Part shown: piece by piece, positions 1-12,626 of the stretch
Layout: each line of letters opens with the position of its first letter
Numbering within the stretch: position 1 is the stretch's first letter
Source: Rhabditoides inermis
Lineage: Eukaryota > Nematoda > Chromadorea > Rhabditida > Rhabditidae
Direction: 5' to 3'
NCBI GenBank assembly: GCA_963966185.1
Contig: CAWZYM010000327.1
Span: 534,501-598,500, forward strand
Length of the DNA stretch: 64,000 bases
The notes under the pieces: model-generated
What the model saw: the letters and a program-made list of their open reading frames with translations, nothing else
What the model was told of the DNA's origin: nothing
Database searches by the model: none
Program-made: the position numbers and the translations under genes

Positions 1-110
1 AAAAGAGAATTTCAAAAAGAGAAGAACTGGAGGTAGTTTTATTGAATTTGTTGTTGTTTGTTTGTTTGTTTGTTTGTTTGTTTGTTTGTTTGTTTACTTG
101 TTTTGTGCAG

Positions 111-306
111 ATTTCCGTGCACGAGACGGAGGATGGGTACGAAGTGCGGGAGGCTCAGCTGATCGATATACTCCAGGTAATGATTGATGAATATTGATTT
201 TTGATAATGACGTTCGAACAAAAACTTTTAGGATGCCAACATGGACGGAGTCCGGCATCTCAACAGCACCAACAAATGCGTCAAGTGAGTCTCTTTCTCT
301 CTCTTA

Positions 307-354
<48 letters not shown>

Positions 355-1340
355 TCCTTTTTTTTAGGATGACGTGGTGCGCCGTGATTCTTCTCTTCCT
401 ACTTCTCGCTCTTTTCCAGATCTACAGACAAGTACATTTCATTTTTTTAATATCACACAAAAAGAAAAATGGGAAACGAAATGTAATTCCATCTGGTTCA
501 GGTGCAACTCTACTACCAGAACCCGATCGCGACGAATATCGAGGCCGAGTATCCCTCCAAGATCGCCTTCCCCACTGTGGCTATATGCAACAACAACCAG
601 TTCCGGTGAGGTTCATTCAAATCATCTATAGCTCTATGCTCGCGATAAGTTGCGCGCGGTGGGGGGAAGACGAAGAGTCAGCTTTCGGCAATACCGCGCA
701 AAACAAGAGAGGCAGGCGGTTATGGCACCGTAGTTCGAACTAATATCGCTCTGGCGCCGAGTAGATCTGTATCTCTATAAATAATAATTGTGTATTTGGT
801 TTGGTGTTTGGAAATATCTGGTTCGAAGAATTGTGTAACATAAACATTCATTATTCTTCCAGTCTCTCGTACATCACTGGTTCTCGGGTGTTGAAGCGCA
901 CTCCGCGAGTGAAGCTCTACCGCGACGACAGGGGCAACGACAGCAACGTGTTCGAGGAGGTAATTTACTAATATAATATAACTAATAATATTATTGAGTG
1001 TTCGAGGAAGTATGGATGTGTACGCATATAGTATATTTGACTAAAAAAGACTTAGGACAGAATAGATATGGCAACTTTGTTTTTCAATGATTTTTGGTGC
1101 ATGAACAATTGGCTATGTGAACGCCATAGGGCGAACGTGAAGCGTATCTGATAGATTGTTGTCCAATGGATAAAAATTATAGAATATGTTAGAGGAAAGA
1201 AACTAATCAATAAGTGAAACGTATTGTAAAAACGCATTGTAAAGTACGTTTTCAGGTGGTGAAGAGGAATTGGGACATTGATGCGGTCAAGTTCATGCGG
1301 AACGCGGCCCACTGGAAAAGTAGGATGATACTCAAGTGAG

Positions 1341-1405
<65 letters not shown>

Positions 1406-1559
1406 GACCTGTCCTTTTCTTGTGCTCTCTTCCAATGTTATCGTGAAAGTTTCGAACCTTGCGTTTATTGTTTATTGTAGTATCAACACGATTTCTTTCA
1501 TAAGTACACGGTGAAACGTAGTTGAGTGTCAGGTTTCAGCAACCTCTATACTTGCCAGT

Positions 1560-1634
<75 letters not shown>

Positions 1635-3484
1635 CCTCTTTTACTTCCGCAAAAAATGTTGCATGTACAATATCGTGAAAATGTTACACTCCGCTCATTG
1701 TAGAGTCAACATTATTTCTTTCATAAGAACGCAGTGAAACGTAAGTAAGTGTTAGGTGTCATGAACCTCCATACTTGCCAGTTCATTTTCTCTTCCTCCC
1801 CCCTCTCTGTATCGATGCATCTATTGTAGCGCCAACACTATTTCTTTCATAAGAACACAGTGGAACGTAGGTATATGCGTATATGTTAGGTGTCAGGAAT
1901 CTCCATACTCTTCTCGCCCCATCACTCCCCCCGCCCTCTCATTGTGAAATGTGTAATTGACTTGTGTAATTGTGAGATGCTCTGATAATGATCCGATGTG
2001 ATTATGAGATGCCTATGTGATTGCGTATCAGATGCAACTGGCCGAACGGCACGTCTTGCCGGCTGTCCGACTTCCGCGCTGTCTGGACGATGACCGGTCT
2101 CTGCTGGGCCATCAACACCGACCCCATGGACCCGGTATACGTCACCGGAAGTGGTGAGAGCAAGTTCACTTCGTTTTCCTTTGTTATCTGCTTCATTAGT
2201 ATGCCAGTGCCAGTATGTTTTTGAGAACTCATGAATTCTATAAATCATCGTTTCATATCGGATGTATGTAGTATGTACATGATAGTTTTCAAGTACGTGC
2301 AAACGCAACACGTTGCACTACAGCAACATTCGGAATGACGAGCTGCAGTGAAATTGCGTCTTCTTTTCGAGACGACTAACAATAGTCACTGTGAACTCTA
2401 CTTTGTTACAATATCTTATCCACGAAGCAGAAGCTGTACAGTAACAGTTTGAAAACCGCAGAACAAAGTGGTACATACATTATATGCAAATTACATTTTT
2501 TTTCTAGGAGCGGGTCACGGTCTTCGGCTATTGCTCAACGTGGAATCATACGAAAGAGTGGAGGCGTGCACACCACAGTTCAAGTGAGGCTCAGTTCTCT
2601 CGCGTTCTCTCTCTCTCCTTTCCCCTCTCGCTCTCCTCTTCTATCCACCTCAATTTGCCGTTTTACCAACATTTTTAACAAAGAAAAAGCTAAGAGAGAA
2701 AAGAGGCAAACACAGATAAACAAGATCCCCTCGCTTGCAGGACCAAGTCCCTTTCCGGGGTGAAGATCCTCATCTACAACCAGACGGACGTGCCGGAGTC
2801 GAGTCTGAACGGGGTGAATGTGCCGGCCGGCTACTCCATGGACATCCCTTTCAAGATGCAGCACGTGAGTGATGCTATATCACACCATTCCCCCTCTTCA
2901 CTGTGAATTTTATGAACGAAAGTAATGTGAAAAGTGACTTTCTTCTTCTATGATTTCATTATTCTCTATGACGCAGCATGTGAGTGGTGAAGTTGTGTAT
3001 TTTTTAACTTGAATGAATTCCACGTCACACAAAAGCAATCAATGTGAGAAAAGATATGTATCACATCACTCCTTCTGTGCCCACATCATTCCATGTATTG
3101 AAGAAAGTAATATGGCGGGCAACCCGTGAGCCTTGCAATGCGATCCACTTGTTTCTGATCGTTTTTGATGTTTGTGAAGTGAGCATAGGATGGATGATCT
3201 TTTTAGAGGCACAAAATCGCTGGCGCCAACTGTGTGACGGAGGAAGAAGAGCATGTAAAGGTGAGAAGAGAGCTAGATAGAAAAAAAAGAGGGGTAGAGA
3301 GAAGAAGTGAAAAGTTTGACACGTCATACGTTTCACTTTCGTTACATAGTTTTGAGTGTGAAATGTAATAGTTCTATCTTCACGAATGACAAAAAAATAA
3401 CTGTAAGTAAAACTTCAGGCTCGGAACGATTTTGACAGTGAGAAGAACGTGCGTACGTGCACGCTGAGAGGGTATATGCGGCAG

Positions 3485-3561
<77 letters not shown>

Positions 3562-3643
3562 CTCTCATGTGAACTGTTCAGATCGAGGACAAATGTGGCT
3601 GCAGCCTGCGCAAGGCGTACAATCCCAATCCCAGAGGTGGGTG

Positions 3644-3683
<40 letters not shown>

Positions 3684-3747
3684 AGGGAGAGAGAAAGAGA
3701 AAGAGAGAGAGGGGAGGGAGAGAGGGAGAGAGAGAGGGAGAGAGAGA

Positions 3748-3791
<44 letters not shown>

Positions 3792-6167
3792 ATTCCAGAA
3801 GACTACCCCTTCTGCAATGTCGATCAGTACTTCAGCTGTGTGCAGGGTGTATTGGAGAAGGTTCGTGCTCAATTTCATGGTATATAGGTGTTTACAAAAA
3901 GATCTTTTCATTACATTCATAAGTTCTGTGTGAAACGTATCATGAAAATGAGAGAAAAAGTCGTGTCAGGTTCGAGAGACGGGTGCAGCGAACGGGTGTC
4001 TGCCGCCGTGCGAGAGTATAGACTACACCGCATGGCAGGTAACATTATTGTTGTTTGACCTTATACACAAATTTTCGTGTAGGACATGAATGTTCTCCCT
4101 GCTTCTATCATGCCGGCTCTCATCGATGAAAAAGAGGACGACGACGAGAACGACGTGGGAGAAGAGTTCTTGGAAGAGGATGTGAGTTTATTTATGTTTA
4201 TTTTATTTTATAATGGTAAATGGTGAAGTATAATGCGAATAGACCCCTTTCCCTAATCGGGCCGCGTTTGTTTGCCCCACATTTCCCGCGGCCTCGCTTC
4301 GGCTATTGAGCGCGCTCTCGGTGTGCAACGATGTCCGAGTGGTTAAGGAGTTGGACTTGAAATCCAATGGGCATTGCCCGCGTAGGTTCGAACCCTGCTC
4401 GTTGCGATAGTTTTGCGAATTTCGGGAAAGTTATTGGGATTTCTTTGGTGCGTATTCACTCCATATAGTCGACTAAAACTGAATTTAAACTATTTTATAG
4501 CATATTTTAACATGACATTCGAGTGTTTCAGGTGTACAAAGACATCGACGGAGAGGAACACTACGAGTGTGCCGAGAACAAGTACCTGGATGATTCCAAA
4601 GTGGGTCAACAAATTCTGCATTTGTCATGTTTTGCAATCGATATAATATCAATCAATACACAATGTTGCTGCGCTGACCCCGCATGCAACATCTGCCACT
4701 GGCTAGTGTGTGACCTCTGGGGAAGCATAACCTCGAGTAGTGCAGGGTTACATCACATGTCTAGAATCTATTACAAAATGCAGAGAGATACCTTGTTTCA
4801 GGGGTTTTACTTTAAAGTTTGTTTTATAAAACAAATTTACTTTACAGATCCGTCGCATCAAACACGAGGCGCAGCTCGCGTACGAGAAGCAGAGCCGCTT
4901 CCAGGTTAGAAACTTGAAAACTTTTATATTTATGTATTTTATACATGTCCAGCTTCACAATAGAACGATAATGAAACACGTGAGTGGTATATTTTTTGAG
5001 AGAAAATATCAGATACGTTTCAGAGCAGTGATAATTGCGTAATGTGTTGATACCGTTGATAGGATGTCTTGGAGCAGTTGATAGTAACTAATAAGAAAAA
5101 AGTAGTGAATAACTGTAGCGAGTAGCTGTAATTTTTTTTATTTTCATTTAAATTGTTTGAAACATATTTAGGAAGACATCGTGTTGCGCAATCGACGCCT
5201 CATCGGAAAGCTGTTCAATGCTACTGAGAGGTGAGCAGACTATTATAGACAAACACATCATGTAATGTGTTCTTTCGAGAGTGTCACTTGGTCACTTTCA
5301 CGTTTTGTTGTGAATTCATGTGAATGTAGACACCCGTCTGATTGGGATGTAGTGGTCTCATTCCTGAAGGCATCTAATGCCGACAAATCATGTAGTCGAT
5401 AGCAAAAAAGAATACCGTAGTTTATGTTGAAATGCAATTTCTCAAATAAAACGAACTATGCATTTCCTCCACTCTCCTTTTTTCGATTAGGTTTTCATCC
5501 AATGTGATCATTGTTGTATTGCTTATCTCCTCGGTTTTATAGTTATACTGAAACGTATGTCTTTGAGTGATTGGCTGAATGGTATATCCCTTCTCAATGT
5601 CGTGATCATTGACGTCTGCAACTGCTGGTTCATATTACATACCAACGGATTCAATCTGGAGGAAAGTTCACAATTGAGTTATGTGATTAATCTCTCGCAG
5701 GCTGCAATCTCTCGGCTGGGGCTGGAATGCGACGACCTTCCAGCCGACATTCGAGCGGCTGCGGCAAGAGGTGGACTGCTTCGCAAACTTCAGGTGAGTA
5801 AAGTAAAGGTAGTGAGACAGCGATCATATGAAGAAATGTAATTATGTAATGTATTTGTGGTGATAAAAATGATTTAAAAGATGAAGGTAGCCGATTCAAA
5901 AGACGTATGAGTACTCTGCGGGGTTCGACGAAAGATTGATGACACGACACGTCACACCTTAGTGAATTTCTGAATTTCTAATGGAATATCACTGGGGTAT
6001 TGGTGGCGTATCATTCCAAATTAACACCTTTCACAACGATACTCTAGATCAAGAAGTTGTGAAACGTATGCCTCCAATCATTTCAGTTCACGCCACGAGA
6101 AAGTGACGTCAGCGATTCTTGCGGCAGAGAAGAAGAGCGAAGAGAGGAGGGCGGCTATCATGCAGAA

Positions 6168-6215
<48 letters not shown>

Positions 6216-7422
6216 CACCGCGTAGTGTAGTGGTTAGCGATGTCCGCTATACTCGGTGGGTCGGGGGTTCGATCCCCTCCCGGGCGCTTGACCGTACCAA
6301 GGTGATAAATTGGTAGCAGTCTGCTGCGAAGTTAACCCGCAGGGTAGGCCACCCACGGGCGCAATATTGCGAAAATAGGCCAGATACCGTCGTTGGAAAA
6401 TCGTTGGGCTATGGTGTAGTGCCATAGACCTCCATCGACCCCCTCCGCAGAGTGAATCTCTATATATATTTATATTTATAGAGAGAGAGAGAGGGGGGGG
6501 GAAGCCCCTATTTACAGCTACTCTCTCCCAACTCCATTCCTCGCCTTCTCACAGTCGCCGATGTGAAGTCTGCGCACGGGGACAAAGCAGATCAAGTCGG
6601 AGAACTCATCAAATTGGTGAGACTGATAGACTGATTACGAATCGAGGTCACACTATATTTTGGAACATTGAGAACAGAAACACGAGAACTATAAGTCAAA
6701 GTATACGCCATACGCGCGGACTGTTTTTTTTTTGATAAGCTGCGCGTGAATGAATTCGTCAATATCATAGCACTGCTTCGAAAATTTAGGTACAATCCGC
6801 TGTAGAGTCGACGTTCTCCCTCTATCAGGAGGACACCTATTCCGGAGGCATCGAGAAGGACCTCGGCAGAATGGACAGGATTCTAGAGCTGGCTGGTCAG
6901 GTGAGCCTCCAATCGATAAATCAATCCATAGTTAAGTGTAAATCAATCAATCGATAAATATAAAGCAATCGATAAGTATAATTTATTCAATCGATAAAAC
7001 ATCATTCAATCGATAAATCATTCAATAATAATAATAACTTTCTCAGTACGAGGGTGGCCGTCTACAGCGCAAGGCGTGGGCGGATAAGATGCAATCGCGA
7101 AAGATGCGCGGATTCTTCCACGAAGAATTCGCTAAGGTGATTATAGGTTTCAAGTATACTATCATTTGCAACATGCAGTAAAGAGTACCGTTGGCTTGAG
7201 CGATTAGAGTCAATTAACACAACATCGATATACAACTTCAGTGAAATGTAAGTACGTAAGTACTTTATGAAAATCCTCTTTTCAGTCGTGGTACGATCCG
7301 ATCATGCAAGATTTGGACGAGACACTGTCCAGTGTGATATATGCAAATGAGGAGGAGTGGAAGAGGATAGAGGAGAGGATGGAGGAGGGAGGAGGAGAAG
7401 TGGAGAGGGTGGGTGAGAGAGG

Positions 7423-7466
<44 letters not shown>

Positions 7467-10400
7467 AAGAAAGAGAGAGATAGATAGAGAGAGAGAGAAA
7501 GAGAGAGCCTTCTTTACAGACCGGTGCTCTCCTATACCTCGGCGAAGCGAGCGAAGACAACGAGAAACTCTTCCGAGAGTTTCTTGAGGTATGCATTTTG
7601 TCTTGAACTTTTTGTGCGAGAGAATTTGCAAAGGAGCAGATTGGAGAGAAGAGAAATTTTTTGCGTCAAACCTTTTCCACGACCTCGAAAATGTTTTGTG
7701 TCTGTATGTATGTTTCTGTGTTTGTCCAGTTGTCTTAGAGTTCCGTGAGAGAACACTTTACCCCCACTGCTTTGCAGGACCTCCGCTCGTGTACTTCGGG
7801 CGATCTGCGGGCCGAGTCGGAACACCTCCTCAAGACGTTCAAACACGCGCACAGAGAACTCACGGTGGGTGCCGGAAACTATATCAGTGGTTTAGGAAAC
7901 GTTCAATATCGCAATAAGCTGTTCGCTTGTTTTCTAGTTCAGAAACGGTTGGACCACCACCGGATTCGTATTAATTTTGATATGTGTTTGTTTTCCAAAC
8001 GTGTCTTTTTACAGTCGGCTTACAACAATCTGTACGTCAGGGAGATGAAACACTACATGGATAGATTCGAGTTCGGAGCACAGTTTGTGAGGTGAGACCA
8101 CTTGAAGAATATTGTTCCCACAAAACAAAAAGTATGGAAGCGATACGTTTTATTGACATCACATATGTTATCGAACTTAATTAGGTTCAATGCCAACTTG
8201 CACTTTTCTAAAATACTTTCTGTCAGGGAGAACTTTGCGCAAGTGAACGTATTCCTACACAAAATGCACCTGGAACACTGGATACAGCAGAACACCTATT
8301 CGATTTGGAGTCTCGCGTGTGAGTCTCTCTCTCTCTCTCTCTCCCTCCCTCCCTTCCCTCTCTCTCTTCCCTCTCTCACCCCCCCCCCCCTCAGGCGATA
8401 TCGGCGGTGCCCTGGGGTTGTTCCTGGGAGCGTCTCTCCTGACTGTCATCGAACTCGTATACCTCGCCATCCAGCATGGGGCCTGTGAGAACCTCGGCGC
8501 CCGCACCAGGATGTGCTGGTGGGTTACGGTAGACTGAGTGACTGGTGGGTTACGGTAGTCTGAATGAATGATGGGTTACGGTAGTCTGGATATGGATGGA
8601 GTTACTATAGTTTGAATGAGATTTAGTTCCTGTGATAGGACAGTGTGAAACGGTGTGCACATACGACAGAAGGTCGAACGAAGAGAAAATGTATTTTTAG
8701 ATATGTACGTTTTAGAAGTATAACTGTGTGATAGCATTTGAATCTGATTATATATCGTACATTGTACTTGAAACAGGTCCGACCGCAAGAAGCACGCACG
8801 CAGCTGGTTCTCGTGTGGAGGCGAGGATGGCGAGAGGGGGCGGGGCGAGCGGGGGCGGGGCCAGAAGAAGAGCGAGGCAGACGGCAAAAGCGTCTCGTCA
8901 AAGGTAGATCGAAGCAAGTGTTCAGGTGTACGTTGTTTTTTAACAGATCAGCTACAACACTAACAAAGAGGTGGCGGATTTGATAGACCTAAAGGGTCAG
9001 ACGCAACCCAAATCCACCCCTCAAACGCCCAAGGCAGTCCACAAGACAAGCAAGCGCGCGCCGTTCTTGTGAGTTGGAACCAGTCGGAATCAGAACCAGT
9101 GAACCAATCTCTCACCAGATCCCACAACTCTTCGGGAGGCTCCACGGAATCCCTCCTGGATAGGGCACACACCCCGGGACAGCGGAACGAACTGCTGCAC
9201 GAGATGACGGGGTGAGTGATTTGTTCACGTTTTGTTTACTTGTTTACTATATAGTACACGAGCTGACTGTCCGTGAATGTTTACTGGTTTGTAGACTTGC
9301 TCGTGTTTGTTTACTTGTTTACTTGCAGTCCGAAGAAGTCTATCTGGTACAGCGAGGATGAGACTGGCGAAGACGGGAGAGGAGGCGCCAGACCGAGGCG
9401 AGTGTTCGGGGTTACACAATTGATTATGTGAAACATCGTTTTAACTTAACTGCGCTACGATATAACGTTTTTTAGCGCAGAAATCCATCACTCTCACACG
9501 TCCTGCCTTCTTTACAAGCCCGCAGTAAGAGTTTCTTTTCAGATCGCGCTCTCGCGGTTCGATCGTATCCCGAAAGTCGGATAGGAGAGCGGATGGAGGA
9601 CCGAGGACGAGTAGAAATAGAAGTATCAGGAGCAAGGGGTGAGAAAGATTTTGATTGAAAAGATTCATCTCAAATCGTATGGCATTATCATTTCCAGCCG
9701 ACCCGCGCCAGACTACCAGCCGTTGGTGAACGACGCTGATGGAGACGTGGGTTCTCTCTTCCCCCCCCTTTCCCTCTCCTTCTCTCTCTCTCTCTCTATC
9801 CCCTCTCCTTCCAGACGAACGACCTGTGGTCGACGGACGAGGAGTCTCCCCAGAGAAGGGGTAGGAAGGAGCGTCGGCTTCCGAGGATGGGCCTTCGGGC
9901 CGATAGACCACAGACCACCGGTGATCTGGCCGGTATGGACAAGGTATTTATTCAATCTTCTTATCTTCTTATCTCATTTTCTTGCATTTCTGCAAATGTG
10001 CAAACAATATTCATTCACCCAAGATCATAGCTTCAAGTCATATTATTGACACAACTCTTTCCAGGAGTCCTCCATTCCCCACAACAATTCTCTGCCGACT
10101 CGCCCGGAGGAGGCAGTGATGGATGGGGAGGAGTGGCCTCTCACCCATCCCCCACAGACAAGACCCCTCAATAAGAGCACCCCGGAGCGACCGACACATC
10201 TGGGAATGGAACAAAAGGAGAAGCGGGAGGAGCCCCGTCCGGTCTTCTCCAGTCGTAGGCCATCCGGAGACTCGCCCATGACTGCTATCCCGATGGATCC
10301 GTTGTTGGTGAGTACTTTTTTTCTAGTTCTAATTATATTCCGCCACTTCGAAAGTAATACAATGGCATTATGAATCATTGTCCGGATAAATCCATTCTAT

Positions 10401-10627
10401 CATACACATTCTATCATTTAGCAGCAGGAACCGTCGTTCCCGACCGCTGTCCGAAGCCCTATCGACGGAGTGATTGCTGAGGAGGACAATAATGTGAGAT
10501 ATTGATTTTTTTTTGATTATCGATTGTTTACAGAACTCTAAGAGCGAGGGAGTTGATGAGGAGGAGCCTACTGTCTCGGAAGATCTTTCCTCATCCAGAC
10601 TACTCTTCCAATCGAAGCCGCCGAAAC
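111..10627 (+). CDS. DEG/ENaC family cation channel subunit, 5'-partial, with large extracellular insertion
   Basis: Multi-exon gene running in from the left edge; over 20 exons. An early exon (about 368-430) encodes the first membrane helix (AVILLFLLLALFQIYRQ). The next (502-608) has the family signature FPTVAICNNNQFR just after TM1. The cysteine-rich extracellular region follows (KCGCSLRKAY near 3,600, YPFCNVDQYFSC near 3,800, CLPPCESIDYTAW at 3,970-4,038). TM2 and the selectivity filter are at 8,240-8,480: VNVFL, then SLACDIGGALGLFLGAS and LLTVIELVYL. These are diagnostic of trimeric amiloride-sensitive Na+ channels/degenerins. Between the Cys-rich part and TM2 lie about 350 extra residues, charged and coiled-coil-like, with two N-glycosylation motifs (NATE, NATT). 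The cytoplasmic tail after TM2 is long (about 350 residues), Ser/Arg/Pro-rich and low-complexity, ending at TGA 10,625-10,627. The exon near 6,555-6,616 is uncertain: the obvious acceptor leads to an early stop, but an AG at about 6,569 restores frame. The N-terminus lies outside the window. The subfamily cannot be settled by eye. Confidence 0.9.
640..755. repeat. Dispersed repeat, copy 1 (second copy at 24,600-24,735)
   Basis: A ~110 bp intronic stretch sharing GAGTCAGCT, CGGCAATA, AAAACAAGAGAGGCAG and CGGTTATGGCACCGTA with a segment at 24,600-24,735 in the C_tripleX gene. It includes the short hairpin CGGTTATGGCACCG. No coding potential is visible. It is probably a remnant of a small mobile element. 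Confidence 0.7.
1465..1915 (+). repeat. Three tandem copies of an intron segment in the channel gene
   Basis: Within one intron the same segment recurs starting near 1,465, 1,697 and 1,826. Each copy has TTGTAG, then CAACA and TTTCTTTCATAAG, then a TGAAACGTA-type word, then CTCCATACTTGCC or a close variant. A (CT)n block separates copies 1 and 2. The copies have diverged by point changes, so the duplication is not very recent. Each copy starts with a splice-acceptor-like TTGTAG. Confidence 0.75.
3489..3788. repeat. Opposed (CT)n and (GA)n tracts flanking one small exon
   Basis: A (CT)n run (3,489-3,552) and a GA-rich run (3,645-3,788) lie in two consecutive introns on either side of a 57 bp exon at 3,581-3,637. 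The purine run has GGGA and AAGA interruptions. Both are mirror-symmetric polypurine/polypyrimidine DNA, and the opposite orientation means the two could pair in the transcript. Confidence 0.9.
4325..4406 (+). tRNA. tRNA-Ser (anticodon TGA)
   Basis: The cloverleaf can be read directly. The acceptor stem is GCAACGA paired with TCGTTGC, with discriminator G. The D-arm is GTCCGAGTGGTTAAGGAG, the anticodon loop is CTTGAAA on a TTGGA/TCCAA stem, a long variable arm (GGGCATTGCCC) is typical of serine tRNA, and the T-arm is TAGGTTCGAACCCTG. The length of 82 nt fits tRNA-Ser. It sits on the sense strand inside an intron of the DEG/ENaC gene. Confidence 0.95.
6173..6211. repeat. (TA)n microsatellite
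   Basis: About 19 uninterrupted AT dinucleotides immediately upstream of the SINE head in a DEG/ENaC intron. Confidence 0.95.
6213..6462 (+). mobile_element. tRNA-derived SINE inserted at a (TA)n tract
   Basis: The head (6,213-6,290) looks like a tRNA: an A-box-like TAGTGTAGTGGTTAGCG and a B-box GGGTTCGATCCCC inside a stable T-arm. The body that follows is unrelated to tRNA (GTAGGCCACCCACGGGCGCAATATTGCG and on). It lies in an intron of the DEG/ENaC gene, directly after a (TA)n run (6,173-6,211) and before another TA-rich run, so it probably inserted into a TA microsatellite. Confidence 0.75.
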
Positions 10628-11221
10628 ACAAGCACAGCGATGTGTGACGTAGTGTACCAGAGTGGGTGTTGCACGACGGAACACAACCTACACTATGTTT
10701 TTTTGTAATCTCGACTTCCTTCCGTCATTCTCTTCTTCTTCTCTTGGCTTTTTGTGGTCGGTGTGCCTTTCCTTTTCCTTGAACTTTGCCACTGCCTTAC
10801 GAATTTCGCATGTTTCTGTGTTTGAATGGGTATAAACGAATATCATATTCATATTGAAAATTATTATATATGGGTTGGAACGAAAATCATTAAAATGGAA
10901 AAAAAATGAAAACAATATATGTCAAATGTGAAACGTATGTAGATTTCTCATACAAGATACATACAATACAAGAATGCTTCACACTTTCTCTGAATCAAAG
11001 AATGTGCAATCCAATTTCAACTACTTGTTTTCCTTCTTCATCAAACGCATTACCGATAGAAAATCAATCACTATTTTGTATGAAAAAAGTGAAGCACAGG
11101 ATATAATGTAAATCAGTGAAATACTATTTTTAGCAGCATAAAATAATCATTGCATTCCTTTCTCAATCCAAGAAAATAACATGAGTAGTTAATTGTAAAT
11201 ACGTTTCAGAAAACAGGGGGA
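10628..11221. other. Gene-free spacer after the channel gene
   Basis: About 590 bp of A/T-rich sequence. The first part is presumably the 3' UTR of the DEG/ENaC gene. Two copies of the GAAACGTAT word occur (10,930-10,938 forward; 11,199-11,207 reverse). Nothing else is recognised. Confidence 0.6.
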
Positions 11222-11260
11222 AACTGAACAGTGAAAGATGAACATAGTGTATGGATCAAC

Positions 11261-11266
11261 TTTATT
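11261..11266 (-). promoter_or_regulatory. Poly(A) signal of the left C_tripleX copy
   Basis: TTTATT on the plus strand, i.e. AATAAA on the coding strand, about 365 nt after the stop. It is conserved with the sister copy at 28,813. Confidence 0.7.
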
Positions 11267-11630
11267 ATCAGTCGGTGCACGGCTACAATAGGTCTGTTAC
11301 AACAGAGTCGAGCAATGCTTGTTCTATCTGTGCCACATGCAGGGGTTCGTTAACGTTCTACGATGCAGAACTTGTTTTCTTCTACAAAACTTAATTTATA
11401 ACCTTTATATACAGATAGAAAACCTCACAATGATTGCAGGACGATGATATTAGGGGGCGGGGCGTAAAGCTTGCGAGGTTATGATAAGTTAGAACGAATT
11501 GAGCTGCTAAACACTGGCTGAAAGACATCGGTGTGTTGCGTGTGTTGAAAGACTCGACAAATGGAAGACAAATGGGATCACACTGAACCAGGTTCTCTCT
11601 GGAACCAGTCGGCGCACCAGTGGAACCAGC

Positions 11631-12238
11631 TCAGGGACAGAGTTGGGTGTGGCACTGCTGCTGGCAGGTGGGCATGCATTGCTGGGCGGGCATCTTCTGC
11701 TCGTTGCACTGGCTGTCGCACGAGGTGTGACAGTACTTGGCACATTCATCCGGTGACAGAGACGAGACCGACGACTACAAGGGCGCGGGCGTCTGGAAAG
11801 AGGGTTTCTAAACGTTTCCCATTCCGACCTGTCTTTTCTGTTTCTACCATTCTATTGATCTTTGCAGGCCTGGGCGTCTGTTGTGTCACCCGTTATCCCT
11901 ATCTGCTGATAGCTGAATCCTACCGACTCTTCTACAATCCATTTCTAATACTACAAGCAGTGACCCCTGATACCTACCTGCTGAAAGTCGAATCCTTTCT
12001 TTTCTGTTTCTACTACTACAAGCGGTAATCCGTGATGCCCACCTGCTGATAGTTGAGGTTTATCTTGAGTGCTCCAGGGGTGGTGGAGTGGGTGGAAGTA
12101 CAGCTGGGCAGACAGGCCGGCATACACGCGGGGACACATGTGGGAGAGGGGGTAGAGGAGGAGGAGGCGGAGGGGTGCCTAGAGAGCGAGGGTGAGAGGG
12201 AGGAGGGGAGAGAGGGGGAAGGAGGGAGAGAGGGGGGA

Positions 12239-12281
<43 letters not shown>

Positions 12282-12594
12282 AAGGAGAGGAGAGGAGAGA
12301 GAAAGAGAGAGTACTCACTTGTACATATACGCGGGGTTGAGAGTGGCCATGAGCTGCGCGCTGCTCTGCTGAACCGACGGCTGAAAGAAAGGGAGTGTGC
12401 ATTGCATACGTTTCATGACTATGATATCATTGCGAACCATCCGAAAGTCTTAATATCAGCTTTAGCACATGACATTTAAGGAGTAGATAACTCTTCCTCA
12501 ACAACTATATCAATTCATACGAAGAACAGACGGAGACGGTTATGTACGAACGGCAATGCGAACGTTATGCTTTCATTGGAGGGAGAGCGAGAGA

Positions 12595-12626
<32 letters not shown>

